A stretch of 30,106 bases of DNA from the NCBI GenBank assembly GCA_035540675.1, contig DATLGB010000078.1, forward strand, positions 1-30,106, given 5' to 3'. Position numbers and translations under genes: made by a program. Source of the stretch: DATLGB01 sp035540675. GTDB lineage: Bacteria; Actinomycetota; Thermoleophilia; Solirubrobacterales; Solirubrobacteraceae. Below are positions 21,995 through 29,696 of this stretch, in pieces. The notes under the pieces were generated by a model that ran no database searches, was not told the origin of the DNA, and saw nothing but the letters and a program-made list of their open reading frames with translations. Each line of letters begins with the position of its first letter. Position 1 is the first letter of the stretch.

Positions 21995-22040
21995 CGAACG
22001 TCCCGAAGTGCGCGCCAGGGCGCGCATCCCGGGACGTTCG
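21995..22040. terminator. Long hairpin terminator of the glycan operon
   Basis: An 11-bp stem (CGAACGTCCCG at 21995-22005 with CGGGACGTTCG at 22030-22040) stacks on a 7-bp stem (TGCGCGC/GCGCGCA). A small internal loop separates the two, and the 4-nt loop CAGG closes the hairpin. It begins 1 nt after the stop of the last operon gene. No T-tract follows. It is the longest near-perfect hairpin I found in the window. Confidence 0.8.
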
Positions 22041-22123
22041 AGGCTCAAGGGGCTGCGCGGGACAGCCGATGGGATAGGGAGCGGCCCGCCAGCCGCGTCC
22101 CCTCCCCCTTCCCCAGGTCCGAG

Positions 22124-23461
22124 ATGAAGCTCCCCGTCGTCGCGGCGCTCGCCGCCCTGCTGCTCCCCGTCCCCGCGCTCGCCGTCCCGCTCGGCGGCAC
22201 GAACCTCGTCGACCGCCTGATCGGCACGCCGGGGCCCGACGTGCTGCGCGGCGGCGGGTCCGGCGACCTGCTGCGCGGTGGCGGCGGCGACGACAAGCTG
22301 TTCGGGGACTTCGGCAACGACCGCCTCGAGGGCGGCGACGGCGACGACGAGCTCGACGGCGGGTCCGGCGGCGACCTGCTGCTGGGCGGCGCCGGGCGCG
22401 ACCGCCTGTTCGGCGAGACGGGCGACGACGAGCTGCGCGGCGGCACCGACCCCGACCGGCTCGACGGCTTCGACGGCGACGACACGCTCCACGGCGAGGA
22501 CGGTCACGACTTCCTGCTCGAGACGCGCTTCGGCGACGACCGGCTCGTCGACGGCGGGCCGGGCGACGACTACGTCGACGCCAACCGCGGCTCGGACCGG
22601 CTCGTACTCGGCGGCGACGGCAACGACATCGTGCGCGGCGGCCCCGGCACGGACCGCGTGGACGGCGGGCCGGGCGACGACGCCGTGGACGGCGGCGATG
22701 GCGAGGACCCCGAGGTCCGCGGCGGCGACGGCAACGACATCGTCGTCGGCGGCGGCGGCGGCGACACGCTGTTCGGCGACGCCGGCGACGACACGCTCTA
22801 CGGCGGCCGCGGGCCCGACGACTACGACTGCGGCCCCGGCTTCGACACGGCGTACCTGAGCCTGCAGGGCGAGCGGGCGCGCACCGTCGGCTGCGAGCGC
22901 GTGATCGTCGGCGATCCCAGCTACGACGGCCCGAACCCGGTCGACGCCGTCACGAACGCCGGCCTCGTGCTCGCCGGGGGCTTCCAGGCGGCGCTGGCCG
23001 GCTCGGCCGGCGGCACGGGCAAGCGCACCCAGAACGGGACCATCGGCCCCGACGTCCTGCGCGGCGACGACGGGCCCGACTTCCTGCACTCCAAGGAGGG
23101 CGACGACCGCCTCTATGGCGCGGGCGGCGACGACCAGCTCGACGCCGGCGGCGACGACGACTTCCTGGCCGCCGGCACGGGCGCCGACCAGCTGTTCGGC
23201 CGCCGCGGCCACGACGTGATCGCCGGCGGGACCGGCAACGACGAGCTCGAGGGCGGCCGCGGCCGCGACCGGCTCAAGGGCGGGCCCGGCAACGACCGGC
23301 TCAACGGCGGCTTCGGCCGCGACCGCGTCTACGGCGGGGCGGGCAACGACTCGATCCGCGCGGTGAGCGGCGGCCGCGACTTCATCGACTGCGGCCCCGG
23401 CCGCGACCGCGTCTGGACCGACCGCAGCGACCGCACCCGCAACTGCGAGAAGGTCAACTAG
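22124..23461 (+). CDS. Secreted calcium-binding RTX-repeat protein, two modules
   Basis: A 445-residue protein with a Sec signal peptide (residues 1-20, cut after ALA). Module 1 (about 34-232) and module 2 (about 308-410) consist of GGxGxDxLxG-type nonapeptides, which form calcium-binding parallel beta-rolls. Each module ends in a similar cap: DCGPGFDTAYLS up to GCERV (236-260), and DCGPGRDRVWTD up to NCEKV (422-444), each with two cysteines that may pair. A linker without repeats (261-307) joins them. No catalytic domain is visible and no C-terminal type I secretion signal is evident, so export is by Sec. The ATG at 22124 is the start of the signal peptide, with CAGG 7 nt upstream. A structural or adhesive surface role is inference. 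Confidence 0.88.
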   Translation: MKLPVVAALAALLLPVPALAVPLGGTNLVDRLIGTPGPDVLRGGGSGDLLRGGGGDDKLFGDFGNDRLEGGDGDDELDGGSGGDLLLGGAGRDRLFGETGDDELRGGTDPDRLDGFDGDDTLHGEDGHDFLLETRFGDDRLVDGGPGDDYVDANRGSDRLVLGGDGNDIVRGGPGTDRVDGGPGDDAVDGGDGEDPEVRGGDGNDIVVGGGGGDTLFGDAGDDTLYGGRGPDDYDCGPGFDTAYLSLQGERARTVGCERVIVGDPSYDGPNPVDAVTNAGLVLAGGFQAALAGSAGGTGKRTQNGTIGPDVLRGDDGPDFLHSKEGDDRLYGAGGDDQLDAGGDDDFLAAGTGADQLFGRRGHDVIAGGTGNDELEGGRGRDRLKGGPGNDRLNGGFGRDRVYGGAGNDSIRAVSGGRDFIDCGPGRDRVWTDRSDRTRNCEKVN

Positions 23462-23865
23462 ACGTCGGGCTTGCGGCGGTCCGCCTTGCGGCCCGACTGC
23501 CGGCGCTTGGCGTTGAGCCGCCGCTCGCGCGACGCGCGCGTCGGCTTGGTCGGCGTGCGCGACCGCCGCACCCGCAGGGCGGTGGCCAGCCGCTCCTCCA
23601 GCCGCGCCAGCGCCAGCTCGCGGTTGCGCGCCTGCGAGCGCGCCTCCTGCGCGACCGCGCGCACGACGGGGCCGTAGCGCGCCTCGATCCGGCGCCGCTG
23701 CTCCTCGCTCAGCGAGGCCGACGCCGCCACGTCGAACGCCACCTCGATCCGCGACGCGGTGACGTTCGCGTGCTGGCCGCCCGGCCCGGACGAGCGCGAC
23801 GCCCGCACGACGACCTCCGACAGCGGGATCGCCACGCCGGGAGCAGGCCGCAGCGCGTCGGTCAC
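23458..23865 (-). CDS. arfB: Ribosome-rescue peptidyl-tRNA hydrolase ArfB
   Basis: A 135-residue release-factor-like protein of the YaeJ/ArfB type, which frees peptides from ribosomes stalled without a stop codon. The catalytic GGQ (29-31) lies in SSGPGGQHANVT, followed by SRIEVAFDV and by a long basic C-terminal tail (RVRRSRTPTKPTRASRERR, then NAKRRQSGRKADRRK) that would enter the mRNA channel. It lacks the codon-recognition domains of RF1/RF2. GTG at 23865 overlaps the upstream gene's stop (GTGA). The 3' end overlaps the convergent RTX gene by 3 nt. Confidence 0.9.
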   Translation of the reverse strand: MTDALRPAPGVAIPLSEVVVRASRSSGPGGQHANVTASRIEVAFDVAASASLSEEQRRRIEARYGPVVRAVAQEARSQARNRELALARLEERLATALRVRRSRTPTKPTRASRERRLNAKRRQSGRKADRRKPDV

Positions 23866-25169
23866 GGCGCCTCCGCCGGCTCGCGCTCGCGCTCCCGGCG
23901 CCACAGGAACCAGCCCGCGACCCCGGCGCTGATCAGGATCGGCATCAGCGGCAGGTTGTAGCGCGCCTGGGAGATGACGATCGTGTGCAGCGCGGTCGAG
24001 TACGCGGCCGCCAGCAGCACCGCCGCGAGCAGGACCGGCCGGCGCCGCCACAGCCCGGCCAGCAGGCCGGCGAGGCAGCCCAGGACGAGCGCGACGTGCC
24101 ACCCCCGGATCCACGGCGACGTGTGCCGGGCGCCGCCGCGCGCGTAGCGCGTCCACATCCGCTGCACCTTGTCGAGCATCATCACGCCGAACCCCAGCGG
24201 GTCGCCGAGCGCGTAGCGGCGGACGTTCTCGCGCGCCTCGCGGCGGATCGCGGCGTCCTCGGGCAGGTCGGGGTGGCGCGCCGCGATCATCTCCATGTAG
24301 TGACCCGCCGGGATGTGGAACGGCGGCGTGTCGCGCACGGACGGCTTGAAGCGCTTGACCTCGTCCTCGAGCGCCCGCTTCATCCCGACCGTGTGGCCCT
24401 TGCCCGGCAGGTAGGTCCCGACGAACAGCGGCGCCGCGCTGCCCTGCGTGACCGGGACCAGCCGGTCGGCGCGCAGGCTGGCGTAGGCCGCCCACGGCCC
24501 GATCGCCAGCAGCGCGCCCGCCGCGAGCAGGCCGCCGACGGCGAGGCCGCGGCGCGGGTCGCGCCGGGCGCGCCACAGCCAGCCGAAGCACAGCAGCGCG
24601 ACCAGGAACGGGACGAGCAGCAGATCGGCGCGGGTGAGCACCGCCGCCCCCAGGACGGCGCCGGCCAGCGCGTAGCCCGGCAGCCAGCGCCGCTCGGCCG
24701 CCCACGCGAGCGTGCAGAACCCGGCGGTGAGCAGGAACGCCCCGAGGGGCTCGGAGACCTGCTCGCCCGTCGCGAGGATCAGCGGCGGGTAGAAGCCGAC
24801 GAGCGCCGCCGCGACGACCCCGGCCCACATGCCCGCCAGCGCCCAGGCGAGGCCGAACGCCGCCAGCAGCGTCCCCAGCGACGCCAGCGCCTGCGCCCAG
24901 TAGGCGGCCGGGATGTCGCGCGTGCGCTCGCTGTCGGGGTGCGGCGACACGGCGTGTGCGAGCGCGAACATGACCGGCGCCCCCGGCGGCCAGTGCAGCG
25001 CCGTGCGCGCGCCGTCGTAGCTCTGCCGCTCGGCGAGCCCGAGCGCCAGCGCGCCGTAGGAGCGTTCGTCCGCCGACTGGTAGGAGCTCGTCGGGTGCTC
25101 GGCGCGGTACGCGTGGAACGCGAACGAGCCGGCCAGCACCACGGCCAGCAGGGCGAACGGGAGGCGCAC
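23862..25169 (-). CDS. GT39/ArnT-like membrane glycosyltransferase
   Basis: A 435-residue protein with an N-terminal signal-anchor helix, about nine further membrane helices and a large outside loop (about 245-345). The first loop has SADERSY (32-38) with the acidic pair D34/E35, and HWPPGAPVM (59-67), both features of ArnT/GT39-like sugar transferases. The C-terminal part (HTIVISQARYNLPLMPIL) also matches this superfamily. The start is a GTG at 25169, with TACGGT 10 nt before it. It is co-transcribed with arfB (GTGA) and divergent from the MCE array. The sugar and acceptor are unknown. Confidence 0.85.
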   Translation of the reverse strand: MRLPFALLAVVLAGSFAFHAYRAEHPTSSYQSADERSYGALALGLAERQSYDGARTALHWPPGAPVMFALAHAVSPHPDSERTRDIPAAYWAQALASLGTLLAAFGLAWALAGMWAGVVAAALVGFYPPLILATGEQVSEPLGAFLLTAGFCTLAWAAERRWLPGYALAGAVLGAAVLTRADLLLVPFLVALLCFGWLWRARRDPRRGLAVGGLLAAGALLAIGPWAAYASLRADRLVPVTQGSAAPLFVGTYLPGKGHTVGMKRALEDEVKRFKPSVRDTPPFHIPAGHYMEMIAARHPDLPEDAAIRREARENVRRYALGDPLGFGVMMLDKVQRMWTRYARGGARHTSPWIRGWHVALVLGCLAGLLAGLWRRRPVLLAAVLLAAAYSTALHTIVISQARYNLPLMPILISAGVAGWFLWRREREREPAEAP

Positions 25170-25179
25170 GGTCGCGCAG

Positions 25180-25185
25180 ACCGTA
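25180..25185 (-). promoter_or_regulatory. Putative -10 element (TACGGT), glycosyltransferase-arfB
   Basis: On the minus strand TACGGT ends 10 nt before the GTG at 25169. Its spacing to the start matches the other short-leader promoters in the window. Confidence 0.35.
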
Positions 25186-25254
25186 GTGCCTCGCGCGGGG
25201 GTTAACCGTGGATTGAGCCACTGCGGCAGACCGTCGAGCGGCCCCTCCCGTCGC

Positions 25255-25260
25255 TACTGT
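25255..25260 (+). promoter_or_regulatory. Putative -10 element of the MCE operon (TACTGT)
   Basis: TACTGT lies 16 nt before the first candidate start (GTG at 25277) and 46 nt before the GTG at 25307. The preceding CCCGTCGC resembles the promoter at 18656-18661. No clear -35. Confidence 0.35.
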
Positions 25261-25276
25261 CCCGCAGTCGGATGAG

Positions 25277-26674
25277 GTGCTCCACGCTGGGGTCGCGCAG
25301 GTGCCGGTGATCCGCCGTACGGTGGCGCTGGCCGCCGTGCTCGTGGCCGCCGTCGTGGTGGCCGTCGTGCTGCTCGGCGGCGGCGAGGGCTACGAGCTCA
25401 AGCTGCGCACGCAGAGCGCGAGCCAGCTCGTGAAGGGCAACCTCGTCCAGGTCGCGGGCCAGGAGGTCGGCAAGGTCAAGGAGATCCGGCTCACCGACGA
25501 CGGGATGGCCGAGGTCCGCGTCGCCATCCACGACGACTACGCGCCGCTGCGCCGCGGCACGCGGGCCGTCATCCGGCAGGCGTCGCTGTCGGGCATCGCC
25601 AACCGCTACATCGACCTCCAGCAGGGCGCGATGACCGGCAAGACGATCCCCAACGGCGCGGTGCTGCCGGCGTCGGACACCGAGTCGGTCGTCGACATCG
25701 ACCAGCTGTTCAACATCTTCGACCCGGAGACCCGCCGCAACACGCGCCGCGTGATCGCGGGCTTCGCCGAGATGACCAGCGGGCGCGAGCAGGAGGCCAA
25801 CCGGGCGCTGCGCTACCTCAACCCGGTCCTGTCGGCCTCCGAGCGGCTGTTCGGCGAGCTCGGGCGCAACGACGACCTGCTCGAGCGCTTCGTCGTCGAG
25901 AGCTCGCGGCTCGTCACCGACGTGGCGGACAAGCGCGAGGACCTCGCGGGCCTCGTCCAGAACTTCGGCGCCGTGTCGACGGCGCTCGCCAGCCGCGACA
26001 CCGAGTTGCGGGAGGCGGTCAACCGCCTGCCGACGTTCCTGCGCAAGGCGAACACGACCTTCGTGAACCTGCGCGCGACGCTGGAGGACCTCGACCCGCT
26101 CGTCGAGGCGTCGCGGCCGGTCGTGCGCGACCTGCGCCCGCTGCTGCGCGACCTGCGCCCGCTGGCCCGCGACAGCGCGCCCACCTTCCGGTCGCTGGCC
26201 GGCGCGATCCGCAAGCCCGGCAGCGACAACGACCTCGTCGAGCTGATGCAGGCGCAGCCGGCGCTGGCGCGCGCCGCCACGCAACCCGTCGAGGCCAACG
26301 GCGAGCGCCGCCGCGCCGCCTTCCCCGAGCTCGCCGAGGCGCTGCGCGAGTCGACGCCGCAGCTCGCGTACTTCCGGCCCTACGCGCCCGACCTGATCGG
26401 CTGGTTCGACGACTTCTCGACCTCCGGCTCGTTCGACGCCATCGGCAACTTCTCGCGCGCCGGCCTCGCGTTCTCCGCCTTCACGTTCACGCCGGGACTG
26501 AACCTCGTGCCGGTGCCGCCCGAGCTGCGCGACGACGTCCTGGCCGCCGGCGCCGAGCTCGGGCGCAGCAACCGCTGCCCCGGCTCCGTCGAGCGCAACG
26601 TCGACGGCTCGAACCCATACCGCGACACGGCCGACTTCAACTGCGACCCGTCCCAGGTGCCGGTGGGCGAATGA
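25277..26674 (+). CDS. MCE family protein (MlaD domain), first of array
   Basis: A 465-residue lipid-binding MCE protein. An N-terminal membrane helix (about 14-33) anchors it. The MlaD domain spans about 38-117 (YELKLRTQSASQLVKGN, then VQVAGQEVGKVKEIRL), followed by DQLFNIFDPETRRNTR (142-157) and long helices up to about 300 (RDLRPLLRDLRPLARDS). The C-terminus holds C434 and C456. MCE proteins form hexameric channels that carry lipids between the envelope and an ABC permease (YrbE/MlaE with MlaF). GTG at 25277 gives the longest form; GTGs at 25301 and 25307 are alternatives, the last with GCAGG 5 nt before it. The stop overlaps the next gene (ATGA). Confidence 0.92.
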   Translation: MLHAGVAQVPVIRRTVALAAVLVAAVVVAVVLLGGGEGYELKLRTQSASQLVKGNLVQVAGQEVGKVKEIRLTDDGMAEVRVAIHDDYAPLRRGTRAVIRQASLSGIANRYIDLQQGAMTGKTIPNGAVLPASDTESVVDIDQLFNIFDPETRRNTRRVIAGFAEMTSGREQEANRALRYLNPVLSASERLFGELGRNDDLLERFVVESSRLVTDVADKREDLAGLVQNFGAVSTALASRDTELREAVNRLPTFLRKANTTFVNLRATLEDLDPLVEASRPVVRDLRPLLRDLRPLARDSAPTFRSLAGAIRKPGSDNDLVELMQAQPALARAATQPVEANGERRRAAFPELAEALRESTPQLAYFRPYAPDLIGWFDDFSTSGSFDAIGNFSRAGLAFSAFTFTPGLNLVPVPPELRDDVLAAGAELGRSNRCPGSVERNVDGSNPYRDTADFNCDPSQVPVGE

Positions 26675-28227
26675 GGCGCGCGCTCACAGCCCTCCTGGTC
26701 GTCGCGGTCGCCACCGCCGGGGCGGTCGTCGCCGCCGGCGCCGGCCACTCCGACGACGGCCGGCTGACCTACCGGATCGTCTTCGACAACGCCTTCGGCC
26801 TCGTCAAGCAGGCGGACTTCAAGGTCGGCGGCGTCGCCGTGGGCTCGATCAAGGACCTCGACGTCAAGCGCGACGACGCCCGCGCGCTCGTCACGGTCGA
26901 GGCGACGGATCCGGGCTTCGGCGGCCTGCAGCGCGACGCGCAGTGCATGATCGAGCCGCAGTCGCTGATCGGCGAGTACTTCGTCAACTGCCAGCCCGGC
27001 AAGGACCCGCGGGCGCTCGAGGAGGGGGCGACGATCCCGGTCGAGCAGACCGAGTCGCCGATCCCGGCCGACCTGGTCACCAACATCATGCGCCGCCCGT
27101 ACCGCGAGCGCTTCTCGATCATCCTCAGCCAGCTCGGCGCCGGGCTCGCGGCCCGCGGCGGCGACCTCAACGACACGATCCGGCGCGCCCTGCCGGCGCT
27201 GCAGGAGACGCGGCGCGTCCTGAAGGTCCTCGGCGACAACCGCCGGACGCTGCGGACGCTGGCGCGCGACTCCGGGGCCGTCATGAAGGTGCTCGGCGAG
27301 CGCCGCCGCGACGTCGGGCGCTTCGTCACCGAGTCGCGCGACCTGGCGGTGGCCACCGCGGAGCGCCGCGACGCGCTGGCGGAGACCTTCCGGCGCTTCC
27401 CGGCCTTCCTGGACGAGCTCGAGCCGACGATGAACGACCTCGGCGCCGCGTCGCGCGATCTGGCGCCGACGTTCGCCGACCTGCGGGTGGCGGCGCCGTC
27501 GCTGACCGGCCTGCTGCGCACGCTCACGCCGTTCGCCCGGGCGCTCGAGCCGGCCACCACCTCGCTCGGCGAGACCGGCCGCACCGGCCGTCGCGCCGCC
27601 CGCGAGGCGCGCTCGCTCGTCACCCTGCTGCGGCAGCTCGGCCGCAACAGCCGCGAGCCCGCCAACAACCTCGACATCGTGCTCGCCGACCTCGACGACC
27701 GCGACCGCGCGATCGCGCCGGACCCGGACTCGCCGGAGGGCAAGGGCTACACGGGGCTCGAGGCGACGCTGCAGTACGTCTTCGACCAGTCGCTGTCGCT
27801 GAACCTGTTCGACCAGCGCGGCTACATCCTCAAGCTGAACGCGCTCATCAACGAGTGCACGCCGTACCGGGACGCCGAGGAGGCCAAGGAGGACCCGGAG
27901 CTGATCGCCCGCTGCAACCAGTGGCTCGGCCCGAACCAGCCCGGGATCACCACGCCCGACCCCAGCCCGCCGCTGTCGGCCTCCGCCGAGCAGCTCGCCA
28001 CCCGCAAGCCCGCGCGCACGCGCCGCGGCGCCGGCCGCGACCGGGGCGGCCCCGCGGACGCCCGCCCGACGCCGGCCCCGCAGGGCGACCAGCCCGGAGC
28101 GCCCAAGCTTCCCGACCTGCCGAAGATCCCCGACCTGCTCGAGCAGCTGCCCGACGCGCTCAAGCTCGGCGGGACCCCCCAGGGCGGCCGCACCCAGGAC
28201 CTCCTCGACTTCCTGCTCGCGCCATGA
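26671..28227 (+). CDS. MCE family protein (MlaD domain), second of array
   Basis: A 518-residue MCE protein. The N-terminal hydrophobic segment (residues 5-24) is a signal peptide or anchor. The MlaD domain spans about 32-108 (TYRIVFDNAFGLVKQADFKV, then GGVAVGSIKDL) and includes C92 and C107. Helical repeats follow (RRTLRTLARDSGAVMKVLGE, and FRRFPAFLDELEPTMNDLG). Cysteines C396 and C415 lie before a proline-rich tail (PDLPKIPDLLEQLPDALKL). The ATG at 26671 overlaps the previous stop (ATGA), so it belongs to the same operon. This tail would lie outside the predicted channel; its role is unknown. Confidence 0.92.
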   Translation: MRRALTALLVVAVATAGAVVAAGAGHSDDGRLTYRIVFDNAFGLVKQADFKVGGVAVGSIKDLDVKRDDARALVTVEATDPGFGGLQRDAQCMIEPQSLIGEYFVNCQPGKDPRALEEGATIPVEQTESPIPADLVTNIMRRPYRERFSIILSQLGAGLAARGGDLNDTIRRALPALQETRRVLKVLGDNRRTLRTLARDSGAVMKVLGERRRDVGRFVTESRDLAVATAERRDALAETFRRFPAFLDELEPTMNDLGAASRDLAPTFADLRVAAPSLTGLLRTLTPFARALEPATTSLGETGRTGRRAAREARSLVTLLRQLGRNSREPANNLDIVLADLDDRDRAIAPDPDSPEGKGYTGLEATLQYVFDQSLSLNLFDQRGYILKLNALINECTPYRDAEEAKEDPELIARCNQWLGPNQPGITTPDPSPPLSASAEQLATRKPARTRRGAGRDRGGPADARPTPAPQGDQPGAPKLPDLPKIPDLLEQLPDALKLGGTPQGGRTQDLLDFLLAP

Positions 28228-29696
28228 GAGGACGCACGACAGGAGCCGTCTTCGGCAACCCGATCCTGGTGGGCGCGGTCACCGTCCTCGTCACCGTCGT
28301 GGCCGTCTTCCTCGCGTACAACGCCAACAACGGGCTCCCGTTCGTCCCGACGTTCCAGCTCAAGGCGGTGGTCCCCAGCGGCGCCAAGCTCGTGGCGGGC
28401 AACGAGGTGCGCGAGGGCGGGTTCCGCATCGGCGTCGTGCAGCGCATCGACGCGGTCCGGCTGCGCGACGGCAGCGCGGGGGCGCAGCTCGTGCTCAAGC
28501 TCGACCAGAAGGCGACGCCGCTGCCGGCCGACACGACAGTCCGGATCCGGCCGCGCTCGGCCCTCGGCCTCAAGTACGTCGAACTGCACCGCGGCAGCGC
28601 CGCCGACACGCTCGAGGACGGCGCGACCATCACGGCCGGCGAGGAGGCGCTCGCACCCGAGCTGCAGGAGTTCTTCAACGTCTTCGACGCCAAGACGCGC
28701 GACAACGTCCAGCGCAACCTCGTCGGGTACGGCAACGCGTTCGCCGGCCGCGGCAGCGACATCAACCGCGCGCTCGAGACGCTCCCGCGCTTCTTCGAGT
28801 CGCTGCCGCCGGTCATGCGCGTGCTCGCGGCCAAGGAGACCCGCATCGAGCGCTTCTTCGACGAGCTCGCCGACGCCGCGCGCATCACCGCGCCGGTGGT
28901 CGAGGAGATGGCGGACGGCTTCGCCGCCGGCGCCGACACCTTCGACGCGCTCTCGCGCAACCGCGACGAGCTGCAGGACACGATCGCCCTGTCGCCGGGG
29001 ACGCTCGAGGTGGGCACGCGGTCGCTGCGCGCGCAGCGCCCGTTCCTGGCCGCGCTGCGTGCGGTCTCGGGCGACCTGCGCGGCGCCGCCGCCGAGATCC
29101 GGCGCTCCTCGACGCCGGTCGCCGCCGCCCTGCGCAGCGGCATCGGGCCGCTGCGCGGGCTGCCGCCGCTCAACCGCCGGCTCGAGTCCAGCCTCGACGC
29201 ACTGGGCGACCTCGCCGTCAGCGGCGGCACCGACCCCGGCGTCTCCGCCCTCAACGAGACGATGGCCAACCTCAACCCGCTGCTGCGCTACCTCGGCCCG
29301 TTCCAGACGGTCTGCAACTACTGGACCTACAGCTGGACCCGGCTGGCCGACCACATCACCGACATCGACCAGACCGGCCAGGTCCAGCGCGTGCAGGCCA
29401 AGGAGGCCGACGACGAGCAGACCGACCTGGACTCGTTCGGCCAGGCCTACCCGGTGCCGGGCTGGCAGGGGCAGACCTACGGCGCGGCCATCGACGACCA
29501 GGGCAACGCCGACTGCGAGGTGGGCCAGCGCGGCTACCCGCGCCACCTCGCGCGCAAGCTGCCCAACGACGTGCGGATCACGACGATCCCCGAGACGCCG
29601 GGCAACCAGGGCCCGACGTACAAGGGCCGGCCGCGCGTGCCGCAGGGTCAGACGTTCTCGCGGCTGCCCGAGGGCGCTCCGGGGGTGCGGCCGTGA
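28224..29696 (+). CDS. MCE family protein (MlaD domain), third of array
   Basis: A 490-residue MCE protein. A membrane helix spans about 11-32 (NPILVGAVTVLVTVVAVFLA). The MlaD domain spans about 43-123 (FQLKAVVPSGAKLVAGNEVR, then ALGLKYVELHRG). ELQEFFNVFDAKTRDNVQR (146-164) shares the FN-FD-TR-N-R pattern of the first gene, and helices follow to about 390. C364 and C431 lie in the C-terminal domain, which ends in a Pro/Gly/Arg-rich tail. The ATG at 28224 overlaps the preceding stop (ATGA); the frame is open far upstream only as a shadow. The next MCE gene begins at its stop (GTGA). Confidence 0.92.
   Translation: MRGRTTGAVFGNPILVGAVTVLVTVVAVFLAYNANNGLPFVPTFQLKAVVPSGAKLVAGNEVREGGFRIGVVQRIDAVRLRDGSAGAQLVLKLDQKATPLPADTTVRIRPRSALGLKYVELHRGSAADTLEDGATITAGEEALAPELQEFFNVFDAKTRDNVQRNLVGYGNAFAGRGSDINRALETLPRFFESLPPVMRVLAAKETRIERFFDELADAARITAPVVEEMADGFAAGADTFDALSRNRDELQDTIALSPGTLEVGTRSLRAQRPFLAALRAVSGDLRGAAAEIRRSSTPVAAALRSGIGPLRGLPPLNRRLESSLDALGDLAVSGGTDPGVSALNETMANLNPLLRYLGPFQTVCNYWTYSWTRLADHITDIDQTGQVQRVQAKEADDEQTDLDSFGQAYPVPGWQGQTYGAAIDDQGNADCEVGQRGYPRHLARKLPNDVRITTIPETPGNQGPTYKGRPRVPQGQTFSRLPEGAPGVRP

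Noticed and set aside
22230..23360. Periodic GGCGGCGACGAC-type repeats that could suggest a CRISPR or tandem array
   Set aside because: The period is the RTX nonapeptide in frame, with varied codons and no constant spacers.
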